Shown here one piece after another: positions 36,078 to 43,894 of a stretch of 64,000 bases of DNA. The position numbers were made by a program, and so were the translations under genes. Positions within the stretch are counted from its first letter, which is position 1. Every line of letters starts with the position of its first letter. The notes under the pieces were generated by a model that saw only the letters and a program-made list of their open reading frames with translations, had not been told where the DNA came from and made no database searches. Source of the DNA: Candidatus Poribacteria bacterium (lineage in GTDB: Bacteria > Poribacteria > WGA-4E > WGA-3G). Location: positions 1 to 64,000 of the forward strand of contig JAJECN010000042.1 in the NCBI GenBank assembly GCA_022821965.1, in the 5' to 3' direction.

Positions 36078-37622
36078 TCAGTCGGTAAACCAGAAGGCGT
36101 AAATTTCTGCCTCAAGTATAGAAAAGCGAAGACGCACGGTCTTACCGCGAAGTTCAGCAAGGTCAGCCTTCCCCTTCCAACGCATCGGTTCGTCAATACT
36201 ATCGACCATCGCCGGGATACTTTCGTCGAAGGTGTACCCCGGCATGGGTTGTCCGTCACCGGCATTGAGAATCTCTACCTTAACCCTGCCGCGCCAAGAA
36301 TCCACATTAACGTGCAGTGCGTTGCCCTCCACAACCATCGGTTTCGTCAACACCGAACCCCATTCAATGCCACCTTTGAGAGACACGAAACCGTCAACAC
36401 GAAGCTTGGCGAGTGCCATCGCAAAGTTGTTGAGGTATTTTCTGCTCATTATATCTGCCAAAGGCTGGCTACGGTGCCGAACCCCAAGATAGTAAAACCA
36501 CAACTCATTGTTGCGTTTGATGGGTCCATTGACAACCGAAATCTGCCCTGTATCGTAGGCACTGCCATCTCCGACAGGTGATAACTCAATAAATGGCGTG
36601 CGGTTCGCAACCCGCTCCCACTGCCGTAGATCTCGACTCGAAGCCAGTTCCACCGACTTGCGACTGTCCACGTTTTCGTACAGCGGCGGATGCTTCCCTG
36701 TCCAATGGTGCATCACTGGTAGTCCCAGATACATCCCCTCGTAGCGAAATACGGGAAAATTATAAACGTCGGTACGCCACTCTTCAGGTCGGTTGTATAT
36801 CGGGGTAAGATACTCAGGATCCTCAATGAATCTCTGTATTCGCGCTTCCCCGTTCTCCTGATCAATCTGGTCAGCGTGAAAAATCAGTTCCAATCCACTC
36901 CAGTTCTCAAAGTCTTCGCTGGTACTCAGACAGAAACTACGTCCATAAGGCGATCTGCCATCGGGTCCAGCGTGCTTGACGGTCGCGATAAATAGCCGCT
37001 CCTCTTGGTCATAAGAAAAGTGTGCCTCGTCGGAACTGGGAACAACTGAGGTATCAAGGTATGTCCAGTGGAGGCAGTCTGGTGAGACAGCTGGTGTCAA
37101 CCCGCCGCCCCCTTTTCCCCATCCCATTCCTTTGTAGCGACGTTGTTGATCAGGGTCGTGCGGATCGTAGATGGGTCCGAGCGGTACCCCTGTCGGTAGG
37201 ATGTTGTTCTCCGTGCCAATCGCGGTGCCTCGCCATGTAAGGGCATCATAATCCTGGAGTCCCAATGCCGGTTTCTCCCAGTTCACACCGTCCTCCGAAG
37301 TCGCGTAGCAGATAAAACTCTGTCCGCCAATCGGGGCACCGGTTACATCGAGTTTGACCTCTGAATTATCTGACTCTGAACTGGCATAGTAGAGCGTCTT
37401 GAAAACCGCTTCATCCGGCACCCAAGCGGGGGTGGTCCACATCATAATACCGCAGTTTTCCCAGCGATGTTCAGGTCGAAGCACAACGTTCTTTTCAAAC
37501 TTTTGCAGCGGGTGTAGTTTCCGGGCGAGATTGTCGATTTCCTCAACAACATGGTCATCAATGAATAACGCTCTGACAACTCCCACAGCTGAAGCAGTGG
37601 GGTTCTTTGATTCTTGCTTCAT
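36078..37622 (-). CDS. Beta-propeller glycosidase-like protein, copy 2, with IS-derived start
   Basis: 514 residues as read. Blades such as 'ATSEDGVNWEKPALG', 'VSPDCLHWTYLDT' and 'LSTSEDFENWSGLEL' and the ending 'RLRFSILEAEIYAFWFTD' match the paralogue at 26202-27593. The first 16 codons ('MKQESKNPTASAVGVV') fall in the right end of the adjacent TnpB element, which also supplies the GGGAGG SD and ATG. Native sequence appears to begin at 'RALFIDD', matching 'RYLFLD' at residue 4 of the paralogue. The insertion has therefore replaced the natural start and leader. Catalytic residues are not identified. Confidence 0.7.
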   Translation of the reverse strand: MKQESKNPTASAVGVVRALFIDDHVVEEIDNLARKLHPLQKFEKNVVLRPEHRWENCGIMMWTTPAWVPDEAVFKTLYYASSESDNSEVKLDVTGAPIGGQSFICYATSEDGVNWEKPALGLQDYDALTWRGTAIGTENNILPTGVPLGPIYDPHDPDQQRRYKGMGWGKGGGGLTPAVSPDCLHWTYLDTSVVPSSDEAHFSYDQEERLFIATVKHAGPDGRSPYGRSFCLSTSEDFENWSGLELIFHADQIDQENGEARIQRFIEDPEYLTPIYNRPEEWRTDVYNFPVFRYEGMYLGLPVMHHWTGKHPPLYENVDSRKSVELASSRDLRQWERVANRTPFIELSPVGDGSAYDTGQISVVNGPIKRNNELWFYYLGVRHRSQPLADIMSRKYLNNFAMALAKLRVDGFVSLKGGIEWGSVLTKPMVVEGNALHVNVDSWRGRVKVEILNAGDGQPMPGYTFDESIPAMVDSIDEPMRWKGKADLAELRGKTVRLRFSILEAEIYAFWFTD

Positions 37623-37760
37623 TATCCGATGCCTCCCTTGTGGAGGGCTGACTCAGACTCCACAAGCGTTTTGACTCTCCGCGTGTCCCGCGGCGAGATG
37701 TTGTAAATTGATAGCAGCATTAATATCACGATCTGCTGTGAAACCACACACCTGACAATG
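37574..37760 (-). ncRNA. Predicted omega RNA (TnpB guide scaffold)
   Basis: In known TnpB elements the guide RNA spans the 3' part of tnpB and the right end, and its guide is the flanking DNA. Here the scaffold would end at the right-end hairpin 37582-37601, and the guide would be the bases below 37574, i.e. the first native codons of the glycosidase-like gene. This is inferred from family organisation; the 5' limit is arbitrary. Confidence 0.35.
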
Positions 37761-38747
37761 ATACTGTCGTTCTGCCAATGAGAGTTCTTCTTTCTTCTGC
37801 CCGCAGCGGCTACACGTCTTACTTGATGCGAAAAACTGCGGTGCCTCTATAATAGGTATCCCAAGCACTTCTGCTTTGGCTTTGAGTTTACTCAGAAAAT
37901 CCCCTAATGCTGAATCCGATAAGGCTTTGGCAAGGCGTTTATTCTTTAGCAGGTTTCTCACCTTAAGCGTTTCTACACAGATACACCTCGCATTCTTGAC
38001 AATGTCTGTCGATGCTTTGTGGTGTGCGTCTTCTCGGAGACAAGCAATGCGATAGTGGATACGTTCGACTCGCCGTTTCTGTTTATACCAATTGTTGGAC
38101 AGAAACACCTTCTTGCTCAGTTTCCGTTGTTCCCGTTTGAGTTTCCGCTCGTAGCGTTTTAGGGGTCTTCGGTTCTCATACTTCTTACCATTATCAAGGG
38201 TTGCCAATGTGTTGATGCCAACATCTACGCCAATCACAGGGAGCCCACGGGTATCACGTGGCGCATTCGGTGTGCCTGTGTCAACGGTGATGGAGACAAA
38301 CCAACGATGGGCACGCCTTGATACTGTCACCTTGATAATCTCACCCACAAAACGTAATGCCTCAAACATACCAACCCACCCGCTTTTCGGCAGCTTTACA
38401 CGATTACTCTCTATTCTGACGGAACTCGGATCCGTGCTATACGACTGATGATGAGAGCGTTTCTTATATTTCGGGAAGTTGTTTTGCCCACTACGCCAAC
38501 GAGATATGGCATCCCCGAGATTTTTGATCCCAAACAACGCAGCACGCTGATCCATATCACCCGTCCACTCAATATCACGTTTAGCCGCGTTAAACAACTT
38601 ATTAAGTTCCTTCCAATGCCGTGGCGATTCCTTAAAAGCCGATAACGCATAATTATACGCAAAACGCGCATAACCGCATTGCTGCGCAAACCATGAACGC
38701 TGTGCATCTGTCGCATAAAGGGCGATCTTATGTGATTGTAATGCCAT
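37653..38747 (-). CDS. tnpB: TnpB RNA-guided endonuclease (IS200/IS605 OrfB)
   Basis: 364 residues, a normal length for compact TnpB. The RuvC catalytic residues look intact: D175 in 'GVDVGINTL', E259 in 'CVETLKV' and D341 in 'DRDINAAIN'. The zinc finger is complete: C312/C315 in 'CSRCG' and C331/C334 in 'CQVCG'. TnpB proteins cut DNA beside a short motif under guidance of an RNA from the element end and help retain the element. The ATG at 38747 lacks a clear SD, which is common in this family. The C-terminus ends 31 bases before the start of the downstream glycosidase-like frame. Confidence 0.95.
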   Translation of the reverse strand: MALQSHKIALYATDAQRSWFAQQCGYARFAYNYALSAFKESPRHWKELNKLFNAAKRDIEWTGDMDQRAALFGIKNLGDAISRWRSGQNNFPKYKKRSHHQSYSTDPSSVRIESNRVKLPKSGWVGMFEALRFVGEIIKVTVSRRAHRWFVSITVDTGTPNAPRDTRGLPVIGVDVGINTLATLDNGKKYENRRPLKRYERKLKREQRKLSKKVFLSNNWYKQKRRVERIHYRIACLREDAHHKASTDIVKNARCICVETLKVRNLLKNKRLAKALSDSALGDFLSKLKAKAEVLGIPIIEAPQFFASSKTCSRCGQKKEELSLAERQYHCQVCGFTADRDINAAINLQHLAAGHAESQNACGV

Positions 38748-38989
38748 TACGGTATATCTTGTATCTCGCTTTTACCGCTGACGACAGTCGGTCAGTGAGG
38801 AGACGCTTTCGCTTGCAGGCAGATAGTAAGTCCTCGCCACGGGATACTATAGCAAGTATACCCTAAGTTGCCTGTAACGTCAAACCTTTTCTTATGCACC
38901 CGCACGAAGCACGCGGGTTGGACCCAACGCTAAAGCATTCGGATTGTTAAGGAGGTCCCTTCATGGAAGCACCTCACATCAGATGGCAT

Positions 38990-39097
38990 CAATCAAATGA
39001 AAATAGAAGTAGACGACTGAAAGTCATTTTCTACATCCGATTTTTCGTAAGGTCTCATTCAACCTAACCTACGTGTTTAAGTAGAACCCACGTTATG
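38990..39097. repeat. Repeat DNA flanking the TnpB element
   Basis: Contains GACT-gaa-AGTC and, at about 39045-39095, CATTCAACCTAACCTACGTG followed by CCCACGTTATG, resembling the right half of the element at 57097-57392. Between 38929 and 38990 I see only a short frame of 34 codons after an AAGGAGG sequence (ATG at 38963), unconvincing as a gene. Confidence 0.4.
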
Positions 39098-40099
39098 CTA
39101 TATCCAACCATCCTCAATCATCAATGTTAGGGGTGATTCCATCTCTTCAAGCGGCAGCTGAATCCGTCGCCGTTTCCGAGATGACTCATAAATTGCCATG
39201 AGCAGTTCGTGGGTTGCGTATCCTTGATAACCACTTGAGCGGTGTTCCCGGTCCTCTTCAATCGCCGCAATCATGTCTCGCACAGGATTGCTTTCTGAGG
39301 GAAGTTCCGGTGTTACCCAATCTCCACCTGTTTCCGAGGTACGGTAGCGGATAGAGGGTCCACCCGGAGCAGCCAATTCAAGCTCGCCTTCCGTTCCGTA
39401 GCAGTAGATGTGGTGATAACCTGGAGCGGTGTCGTTGCCCGACTCAATGATAGCCCGAACGTTGTCTTCAAACTTGAAGTAGCCAATCGCGAAATTCTCA
39501 GAGTGTAGGTCGTATTTAGTCGGTGTGCCAATGCGTTCGATCTGACCGATCACCCAACTTACGGATCGATCCCCATAGACATACAGCATAAGATCAACAG
39601 TGTGTGTGGCATTGTCTTTTAGGTCACCGCCACCACAGACCCCGTGGATGCGAAAGATATCGCCGATAACACCGTCGGCAATCATCTGTCTTGCGGCTTC
39701 GTAGGGTGCGCTAAACCGGACTTGATGGTCAATCGCCAATTTCACGCCGTGTTCTGAACAGGTTTCCAGCATCTCCCGTGCCTGTCCGAGATTCTCTGCC
39801 ATCGGCTTTTCAGAGAGAATCCCTTTCACACCGTGTTTTGCAACCTCAATCGCCACCGGTGCATGCAGTTTCGGACGGGTACACACGGAAACCAGATCAA
39901 TCTCTTCTGTTTCGAGCATTTCAACGTAATCGGTATACTGTTTTTCGACACCGTACTGTTCACCGTATGCCTTCAACCCCTCTGCATTAATATCGGCAAT
40001 CGCAGCCAGAGAAGCCCTCGGTTCATTCACATACCATCCGGCGTGCATGTGAGAAATCCCACCGCACCCAACTATTGCAACGTTGTAGATTTTATCCAT
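39098..40099 (-). CDS. Gfo/Idh/MocA family oxidoreductase
   Basis: 333 residues. The N-terminal Rossmann motif 'VAIVGCGGISHMHAGWY' binds NAD(P), and 'GILSEKPMAENL' holds the family's conserved EKP. The C-terminal alpha/beta domain has 'GGGDLKDNATHTVDLMLYVYG', where the D..xH pattern is the usual catalytic region. Family members oxidise sugars, inositols or related polyols; the substrate is unknown here. The ATG at 40099 has AGGAG 8 bases upstream. Two other members occur at 57506-58552 and 60578-61633. Confidence 0.9.
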   Translation of the reverse strand: MDKIYNVAIVGCGGISHMHAGWYVNEPRASLAAIADINAEGLKAYGEQYGVEKQYTDYVEMLETEEIDLVSVCTRPKLHAPVAIEVAKHGVKGILSEKPMAENLGQAREMLETCSEHGVKLAIDHQVRFSAPYEAARQMIADGVIGDIFRIHGVCGGGDLKDNATHTVDLMLYVYGDRSVSWVIGQIERIGTPTKYDLHSENFAIGYFKFEDNVRAIIESGNDTAPGYHHIYCYGTEGELELAAPGGPSIRYRTSETGGDWVTPELPSESNPVRDMIAAIEEDREHRSSGYQGYATHELLMAIYESSRKRRRIQLPLEEMESPLTLMIEDGWI

Positions 40100-40108
40100 T
40101 ATGAACTC

Positions 40109-40519
40109 CTACCTAAATACCCAGAATATGTAAATCAATCCAAGCACCGCCCAAACACCCGCGACTATTTTCATCACACGACTGTTCCGCCCTGTTCCTG
40201 TGAAGTAAAAGGCAATATGATTGAGTAGTAACATCAGGGCAACCACCAGATTGACGTTGAGGTACTCATTAGAACCAAAATTTCTCCACTTGAGCAATTG
40301 AAACACGTTGAAAATAAGCAGGCAGAGAATAACCGCAAGCATACCGTATTTCCAGAAATAGTTTAACGAAAACCTTCGGAAAAGCCCCGTTTTTTCGGAT
40401 ACTGCTTCCAAGGTTTCCGGTAGATCAGGATGCATTTCTCGAAGGGTGTCCTGACGTTCTTTTTCGCCTTTAATTTTCCCCGCAAGCTGCTGTTTTTCAG
40501 TATCGGTTAATTGCTTCAC
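40109..40519 (-). CDS. Small two-part membrane protein, paralogue A
   Basis: 136 residues from the GTG at 40519, set by AAGGAG upstream and by alignment with its paralogues ('VKQLTDTEKQQLAGKIKGEKERQ'). A charged helical N-terminal third is followed by three membrane helices: 'YGMLAVILCLLIFNVFQLL', 'NVNLVVALMLLLNHIAFYF' and 'MKIVAGVWAVLGLIYIFWV'. Paralogues B and C lie at 41318-41695 and 41733-42146. I do not recognise the family. The frame upstream of the GTG overlaps the HAD gene and is rejected. Confidence 0.75.
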   Translation of the reverse strand: MKQLTDTEKQQLAGKIKGEKERQDTLREMHPDLPETLEAVSEKTGLFRRFSLNYFWKYGMLAVILCLLIFNVFQLLKWRNFGSNEYLNVNLVVALMLLLNHIAFYFTGTGRNSRVMKIVAGVWAVLGLIYIFWVFR

Positions 40520-40562
40520 GAAAATTATCTCCTTTTGGACGATTTGAGAGACATAATAACGG

Positions 40563-41294
40563 TTAAACACTTTCATTCGGTCTGCTATTCAAGCAGGACA
40601 AAACACCATATAAATTTGAGATTGAGTAATCCGGTCGTTCATCTGCCATTTTTGGTATCAGTTCATCTGATGTCCGATTGATGTGAACACTTGTCATATC
40701 TGCCCGGTTGGCACCAACGATGTCATTCTGAACGGAATCCCCAATGAACATAGCCTCCTCCAGTAAAACACTTGCCCGCTCACAAGCCATTTTGAAAATT
40801 CCAACCTTCGGTTTTCTGATACCGATTTCACCGGAAATTGTTAGCGATTGAATACGTTCACTGAGTCCCAGGTGTCGGACTTTAGAAAGTTGACTGTCGG
40901 TATGTTCATCGTGTGCGCCATTTGTAATGATACCGACATGGTATGCGTGTAGTTCCTCAAGAACAGGGACATCGTTGTAAAGACGCAAACTCGTGAGGTA
41001 GCGCGAACAGAAAAAGTCGCTTAATTCCTCCATAATTTTATCTATGGGTAGATCCAATTCTTTGAATAAACACTGGAAACGTGAGTCTCTTACGTCTGCC
41101 ATAGTACATTTCTCGGCATTAAGTTGTTTAAAGAGTTCCTGATGGACAGTTTGCCACGCCTCTGTAAAAGCCGCTTCCGAAACATCTGGATAATGCTTGC
41201 GGAAAAGTTGAAACATAGCTCTTTGCGCGATGTCCCATGCTGTATCTGAGTCGCAGAGCGTGCCATCAAGGTCAAAGAATACTGCTTTAATCAT
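40563..41294 (-). CDS. HAD-superfamily hydrolase
   Basis: 243 residues. Motif I 'FFDLDGTLCDSD', motif II 'IITNGAHD', motif III lysine in 'GIRKPKVGIF', and motif IV 'FIGDSVQNDIVGANRA' are all complete. A helical cap lies between motifs I and II. It resembles YjjG/pyrimidine-nucleotidase-like or related HAD phosphatases; no substrate can be given. SD GGAGGG precedes the ATG by 5 bases. It sits between two members of the small membrane protein family. Confidence 0.9.
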   Translation of the reverse strand: MIKAVFFDLDGTLCDSDTAWDIAQRAMFQLFRKHYPDVSEAAFTEAWQTVHQELFKQLNAEKCTMADVRDSRFQCLFKELDLPIDKIMEELSDFFCSRYLTSLRLYNDVPVLEELHAYHVGIITNGAHDEHTDSQLSKVRHLGLSERIQSLTISGEIGIRKPKVGIFKMACERASVLLEEAMFIGDSVQNDIVGANRADMTSVHINRTSDELIPKMADERPDYSISNLYGVLSCLNSRPNESV

Positions 41295-41317
41295 TTACCC
41301 TCCAAGCAATCTGATCC

Positions 41318-41695
41318 CTAAGCTGCTACCCAAAAGATATAAACCAATCCAATTACTATCCAAACTCGTGCAACGGCTTTCATTACACGGCTTTTCCATC
41401 CTGTTTCCGTGAAACTATATGCAATGTGATTAAAAAATAACATCAGAGCAATAACGAGATTTCCGTATTGGTCATAAGCAAAGTCTTGCCACTTTAGTAG
41501 GTGCATTACGCTAGCTGCCAGCAGATAAAGAGCGATCGCGAGTATACCGTATCTATAGAGATTGCTAAATATAAAATCAACCTCTGGTGATGCCGCTGCA
41601 GTGTTCGGATTCATTCGACGCATCCGCTGGCGTTCCTTTTCTTCTTCAACTTTCGCCGCAAGCTGCCCTTTCTCAGTTGGCGTTAATCGGCTCAT
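41318..41695 (-). CDS. Small membrane protein, paralogue B
   Basis: 125 residues. The charged start 'MSRLTPTEKGQLAAKVEEEKERQRMRRMNP' aligns with paralogues A and C, followed by the three membrane helices 'YGILAIALYLLAASVMHLLK', 'YGNLVIALMLFFNHIAYSF' and 'MKAVARVWIVIGLVYIFWVA'. The ATG at 41695 has AGGAGA upstream. It lies between paralogue C and the HAD gene and is probably co-transcribed with both. Function unknown. Confidence 0.75.
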   Translation of the reverse strand: MSRLTPTEKGQLAAKVEEEKERQRMRRMNPNTAAASPEVDFIFSNLYRYGILAIALYLLAASVMHLLKWQDFAYDQYGNLVIALMLFFNHIAYSFTETGWKSRVMKAVARVWIVIGLVYIFWVAA

Positions 41696-41732
41696 GAGAA
41701 ACTATCTCCTATTCATCCAAGCGACTCAATCC

Positions 41733-42146
41733 CTAAGCTACCCAAGAGATGTACATATAGACTAATACAAGTGCCATCCAAACCCATGCGACCGTTTTCA
41801 TCACCCAACTTTTCCACCCTGTCTTTGTGAAGTAAATAGCAATATGATTGAATAGCAGCATTAAAACTATCATGAGGTTGAGGTTGCTGACCTTTTTAGA
41901 GTCGGAATCTTGTCCCTTAAAAGATAGAAACACGCTGAAGGCAAGCAGGAAAAGAATAACCACGAGGAAACCGTATTTCCAGAGATACTCCGGCACAATT
42001 CTCCTCATACCCTGTGTTTCTGCCGATGCTGCTTTAAAAGATTCCGGTAGGTCCGGATTCATTTCTCGAAGCACTTGCTGCCGTTTCTGTTCTTCTTTAA
42101 TCTTGGCATCAAGTTGCTGTTCCTCAGCGTCCGTTAATTGTTTCAT
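41733..42146 (-). CDS. Small membrane protein, paralogue C
   Basis: 137 residues with the same layout as paralogues A and B: 'MKQLTDAEEQQLDAKIKEEQKRQ', a Pro-containing linker ('MNPDLPESFKAA', close to 'MHPDLPETLEAV' in A), then three hydrophobic helices ending 'MALVLVYMYISWVA'. The ATG at 42146 has no good SD but lies 6 bases from the GNAT stop codon, so translation may be coupled. Unknown function. Confidence 0.75.
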   Translation of the reverse strand: MKQLTDAEEQQLDAKIKEEQKRQQVLREMNPDLPESFKAASAETQGMRRIVPEYLWKYGFLVVILFLLAFSVFLSFKGQDSDSKKVSNLNLMIVLMLLFNHIAIYFTKTGWKSWVMKTVAWVWMALVLVYMYISWVA

Positions 42147-42152
42147 GAGAAG

Positions 42153-42656
42153 TTACTTTTTTTCTCGTGATTTAAGAGGCATGACAAAAGCCAAACACTT
42201 TTCATCACGTTCCATCGGTTCTACAGCAAATCCCATAGAGAGTTTGAACTGATGGTTTTCAGGATGATTCTCGCCACTAACCGATCGCACTTGGTAGCAA
42301 CCAAGCAACTTCGCTTGCTTGATAGTATATTCTTGAAGGGCAGTGCCGATCCCTTGCCGTCGGTATCCATCTTTCACACCAAACGCGAGGATTTTCGCCT
42401 CTCTCAATGTCTTTCCATTTATCTGAAGTGGTGGATGATCGCGGTCATGCGGACCGATGTCCCACACAACGAACATAAGGAATCCGACGATGGCACCGTC
42501 CTGTTTTGCCGCAAAAAAATAGCGTGAAAACTGCTCAAAATACGGGTTAAACGCCCAACCCTCTTGGTTTAATTCATTGACAAGCGTGACAAATTCCTGC
42601 CAATCCGGGTGGTCGGGTGTGAGTTCTTTAATAGAAAAGTGCTGTTGCTTGTTCAT
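42153..42656 (-). CDS. GNAT family acetyltransferase
   Basis: 167 residues from the ATG at 42656; a TTG further upstream would overlap the LamG gene. The acetyl-CoA binding motif A reads 'GYRRQGIGTALQEYTIKQA' (R-x-x-G-x-G/A type). An N-terminal beta-strand region and C-terminal 'MGFAVEPMERDEKC' match the GNAT fold. It would transfer an acetyl group to an amine; the substrate is unknown. It lies 8 bases after the LamG gene and 6 before paralogue C. Confidence 0.85.
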   Translation of the reverse strand: MNKQQHFSIKELTPDHPDWQEFVTLVNELNQEGWAFNPYFEQFSRYFFAAKQDGAIVGFLMFVVWDIGPHDRDHPPLQINGKTLREAKILAFGVKDGYRRQGIGTALQEYTIKQAKLLGCYQVRSVSGENHPENHQFKLSMGFAVEPMERDEKCLAFVMPLKSREKK

Positions 42657-42664
42657 CCGCAGCC

Positions 42665-43438
42665 CTACTTCAACAGCTTTATTGATCCCCAAGTGAGTGC
42701 CAATTTCTCGGTCGGTTCAACAGCAAGTCCTTCCGCTTCAAGATTCTGTTCAATTTCCTCTTGACTAAGTCCGCGGTTGTAGAGGCGAAGTTCATCAAGA
42801 AGACCGTTGTAAGGAAGCCCATCCGATTTTCTGGCACCCATCCAAAAATTCTCTCCGTTATGTTTGAGAGCACCCTCAAATTTTTTCTCATTATCCACTT
42901 CACCGTTAATATAAATAATGGCTTCGGAACCGTCGTAAACACCAGCGACGTGATGCCATTTACCTACGTCGGGCTGCTCCACGCTGTGAAAGGGCCATGT
43001 CTCTAAGGCACCGTTCCAGAGATTAAAATCAACCCGTGTTTGGTCCGACCACGCAATCACATAAGAATTATTTCCTGACCTTGATATGCCAGCGAAAATT
43101 GCCCAACCCGGTTTTTCAGGCTTTATCCACACCTCCAATGTAATCTGATCACCAATGTCGGTTAAACTCTTATCCGCTCCACAATCAACATGTCCACCAC
43201 TAAACTTGAGCGCCTCACCGACTTTACCGTCAACGACCGCAACATTCCCATCCATGGTTCCATCGTTAGCACCAAAAATGTCTTTAACCGTTTTACCCGT
43301 GACCGAATCCTTATTAAAGGACCAGTAACTTACCAGCCCATCGGTAACCGCTTGACGAGCGTGTGCTGCGTTTGTAGCCATTAAAACAGTCGCTACAACG
43401 GCTAAAACAAACTTATGTCTCAGAGTTCTGTTAATCAT
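42665..43438 (-). CDS. Secreted LamG-domain (concanavalin-like) protein
   Basis: 257 residues. The signal peptide is about 1-27 ('FVLAVVATVLMATNAAHA'). One LamG/laminin-G-like jelly-roll follows: 'GLVSYWSFNKDSVTGKTVKDIFGANDGTM', 'TLEVWIKPEKPGWAIFAG', 'WHHVAGVYDGSEAIIYINGE' and 'GLLDELRLYNRGLSQEEI', a classic pattern. Such domains bind sugars or proteins outside the cell. The ATG at 43438 has a GGGGG SD 6 bases upstream. It is probably the first gene of the transcript leading to the three small membrane proteins. Confidence 0.9.
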   Translation of the reverse strand: MINRTLRHKFVLAVVATVLMATNAAHARQAVTDGLVSYWSFNKDSVTGKTVKDIFGANDGTMDGNVAVVDGKVGEALKFSGGHVDCGADKSLTDIGDQITLEVWIKPEKPGWAIFAGISRSGNNSYVIAWSDQTRVDFNLWNGALETWPFHSVEQPDVGKWHHVAGVYDGSEAIIYINGEVDNEKKFEGALKHNGENFWMGARKSDGLPYNGLLDELRLYNRGLSQEEIEQNLEAEGLAVEPTEKLALTWGSIKLLK

Positions 43439-43514
43439 TTTGTCCCCCTGTTGTGGTAAGGGTTCCCTTTACTGAAAAACTGTCTACATATTTTCCGACT
43501 TTACTATAATTGTC

Positions 43515-43892
43515 CTACTCATCGTACTCAACGACAACATCATCGCCATCAACTTTGACGGGATAAGTTGCCACACGCAACGTTTCATCAACGAGGCACT
43601 GTCCGGTCGCAATATCAAACGTCCATTGGTGCCACGGACAGCGCAGCACCTCACCCAAACTGTCTACAGAGAGCGTCGTCCCCTGAAGTGAAGGCGGTGC
43701 ATCAGCGGCGAACCGACCGCTAAGTTCACCTGTACAGAGGGGACCGCGCTTATGGGGACAGATATTGCGGACTGCATAAAAGTTGCCATCAACGTTAAAG
43801 ACACCGATGCCTGCCTTGCCACGGAACGGCACGATGATTTTGCGTTTCCCCGGTGGAATCTCCGACACTTTTCCGACGACAACACGTGCCAT
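43515..43892 (-). CDS. Rieske-type [2Fe-2S] ferredoxin
   Basis: 125 residues. The two cluster-binding boxes are visible: 'ICPHKRGPLC' (CxH) and 'RCPWHQWTFD' (CxxH), with a 41-residue spacing and intervening insert. It has no membrane anchor, so it is a soluble Rieske protein, usually an electron carrier for an oxygenase. It follows the amidohydrolase by 2 bases, so it probably serves a partner in this operon; which one is not certain. PhyH enzymes do not need a ferredoxin. Confidence 0.9.
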   Translation of the reverse strand: MARVVVGKVSEIPPGKRKIIVPFRGKAGIGVFNVDGNFYAVRNICPHKRGPLCTGELSGRFAADAPPSLQGTTLSVDSLGEVLRCPWHQWTFDIATGQCLVDETLRVATYPVKVDGDDVVVEYDE

Positions 43893-43894
43893 AA

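Larger units (their letters stand above)
37574..38928 (-). mobile_element. IS200/IS605-family element carrying only tnpB
   Basis: The right end on the minus strand finishes GTTGTCA at 37574, preceded by an imperfect hairpin (37582-37601, loop TTCA) of the type at IS605 right ends. The left end is placed near hairpins ACCCGC..GCGGGT (38898-38918) and GTTGG-ac-CCAAC (38917-38928); its exact boundary is uncertain. No tnpA is present, so the element would depend on a transposase elsewhere (IS1341-like). It inserted at the 5' end of the glycosidase-like gene. Confidence 0.75.

Noticed and set aside
35802-36581. 259-codon frame on the + strand
   Set aside because: Antisense shadow across the GH32 and glycosidase-like genes.
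38963-39067. 34-codon frame with an AAGGAGG sequence
   Set aside because: No homology, runs into repeat DNA and borders a mobile element; chance is likely.
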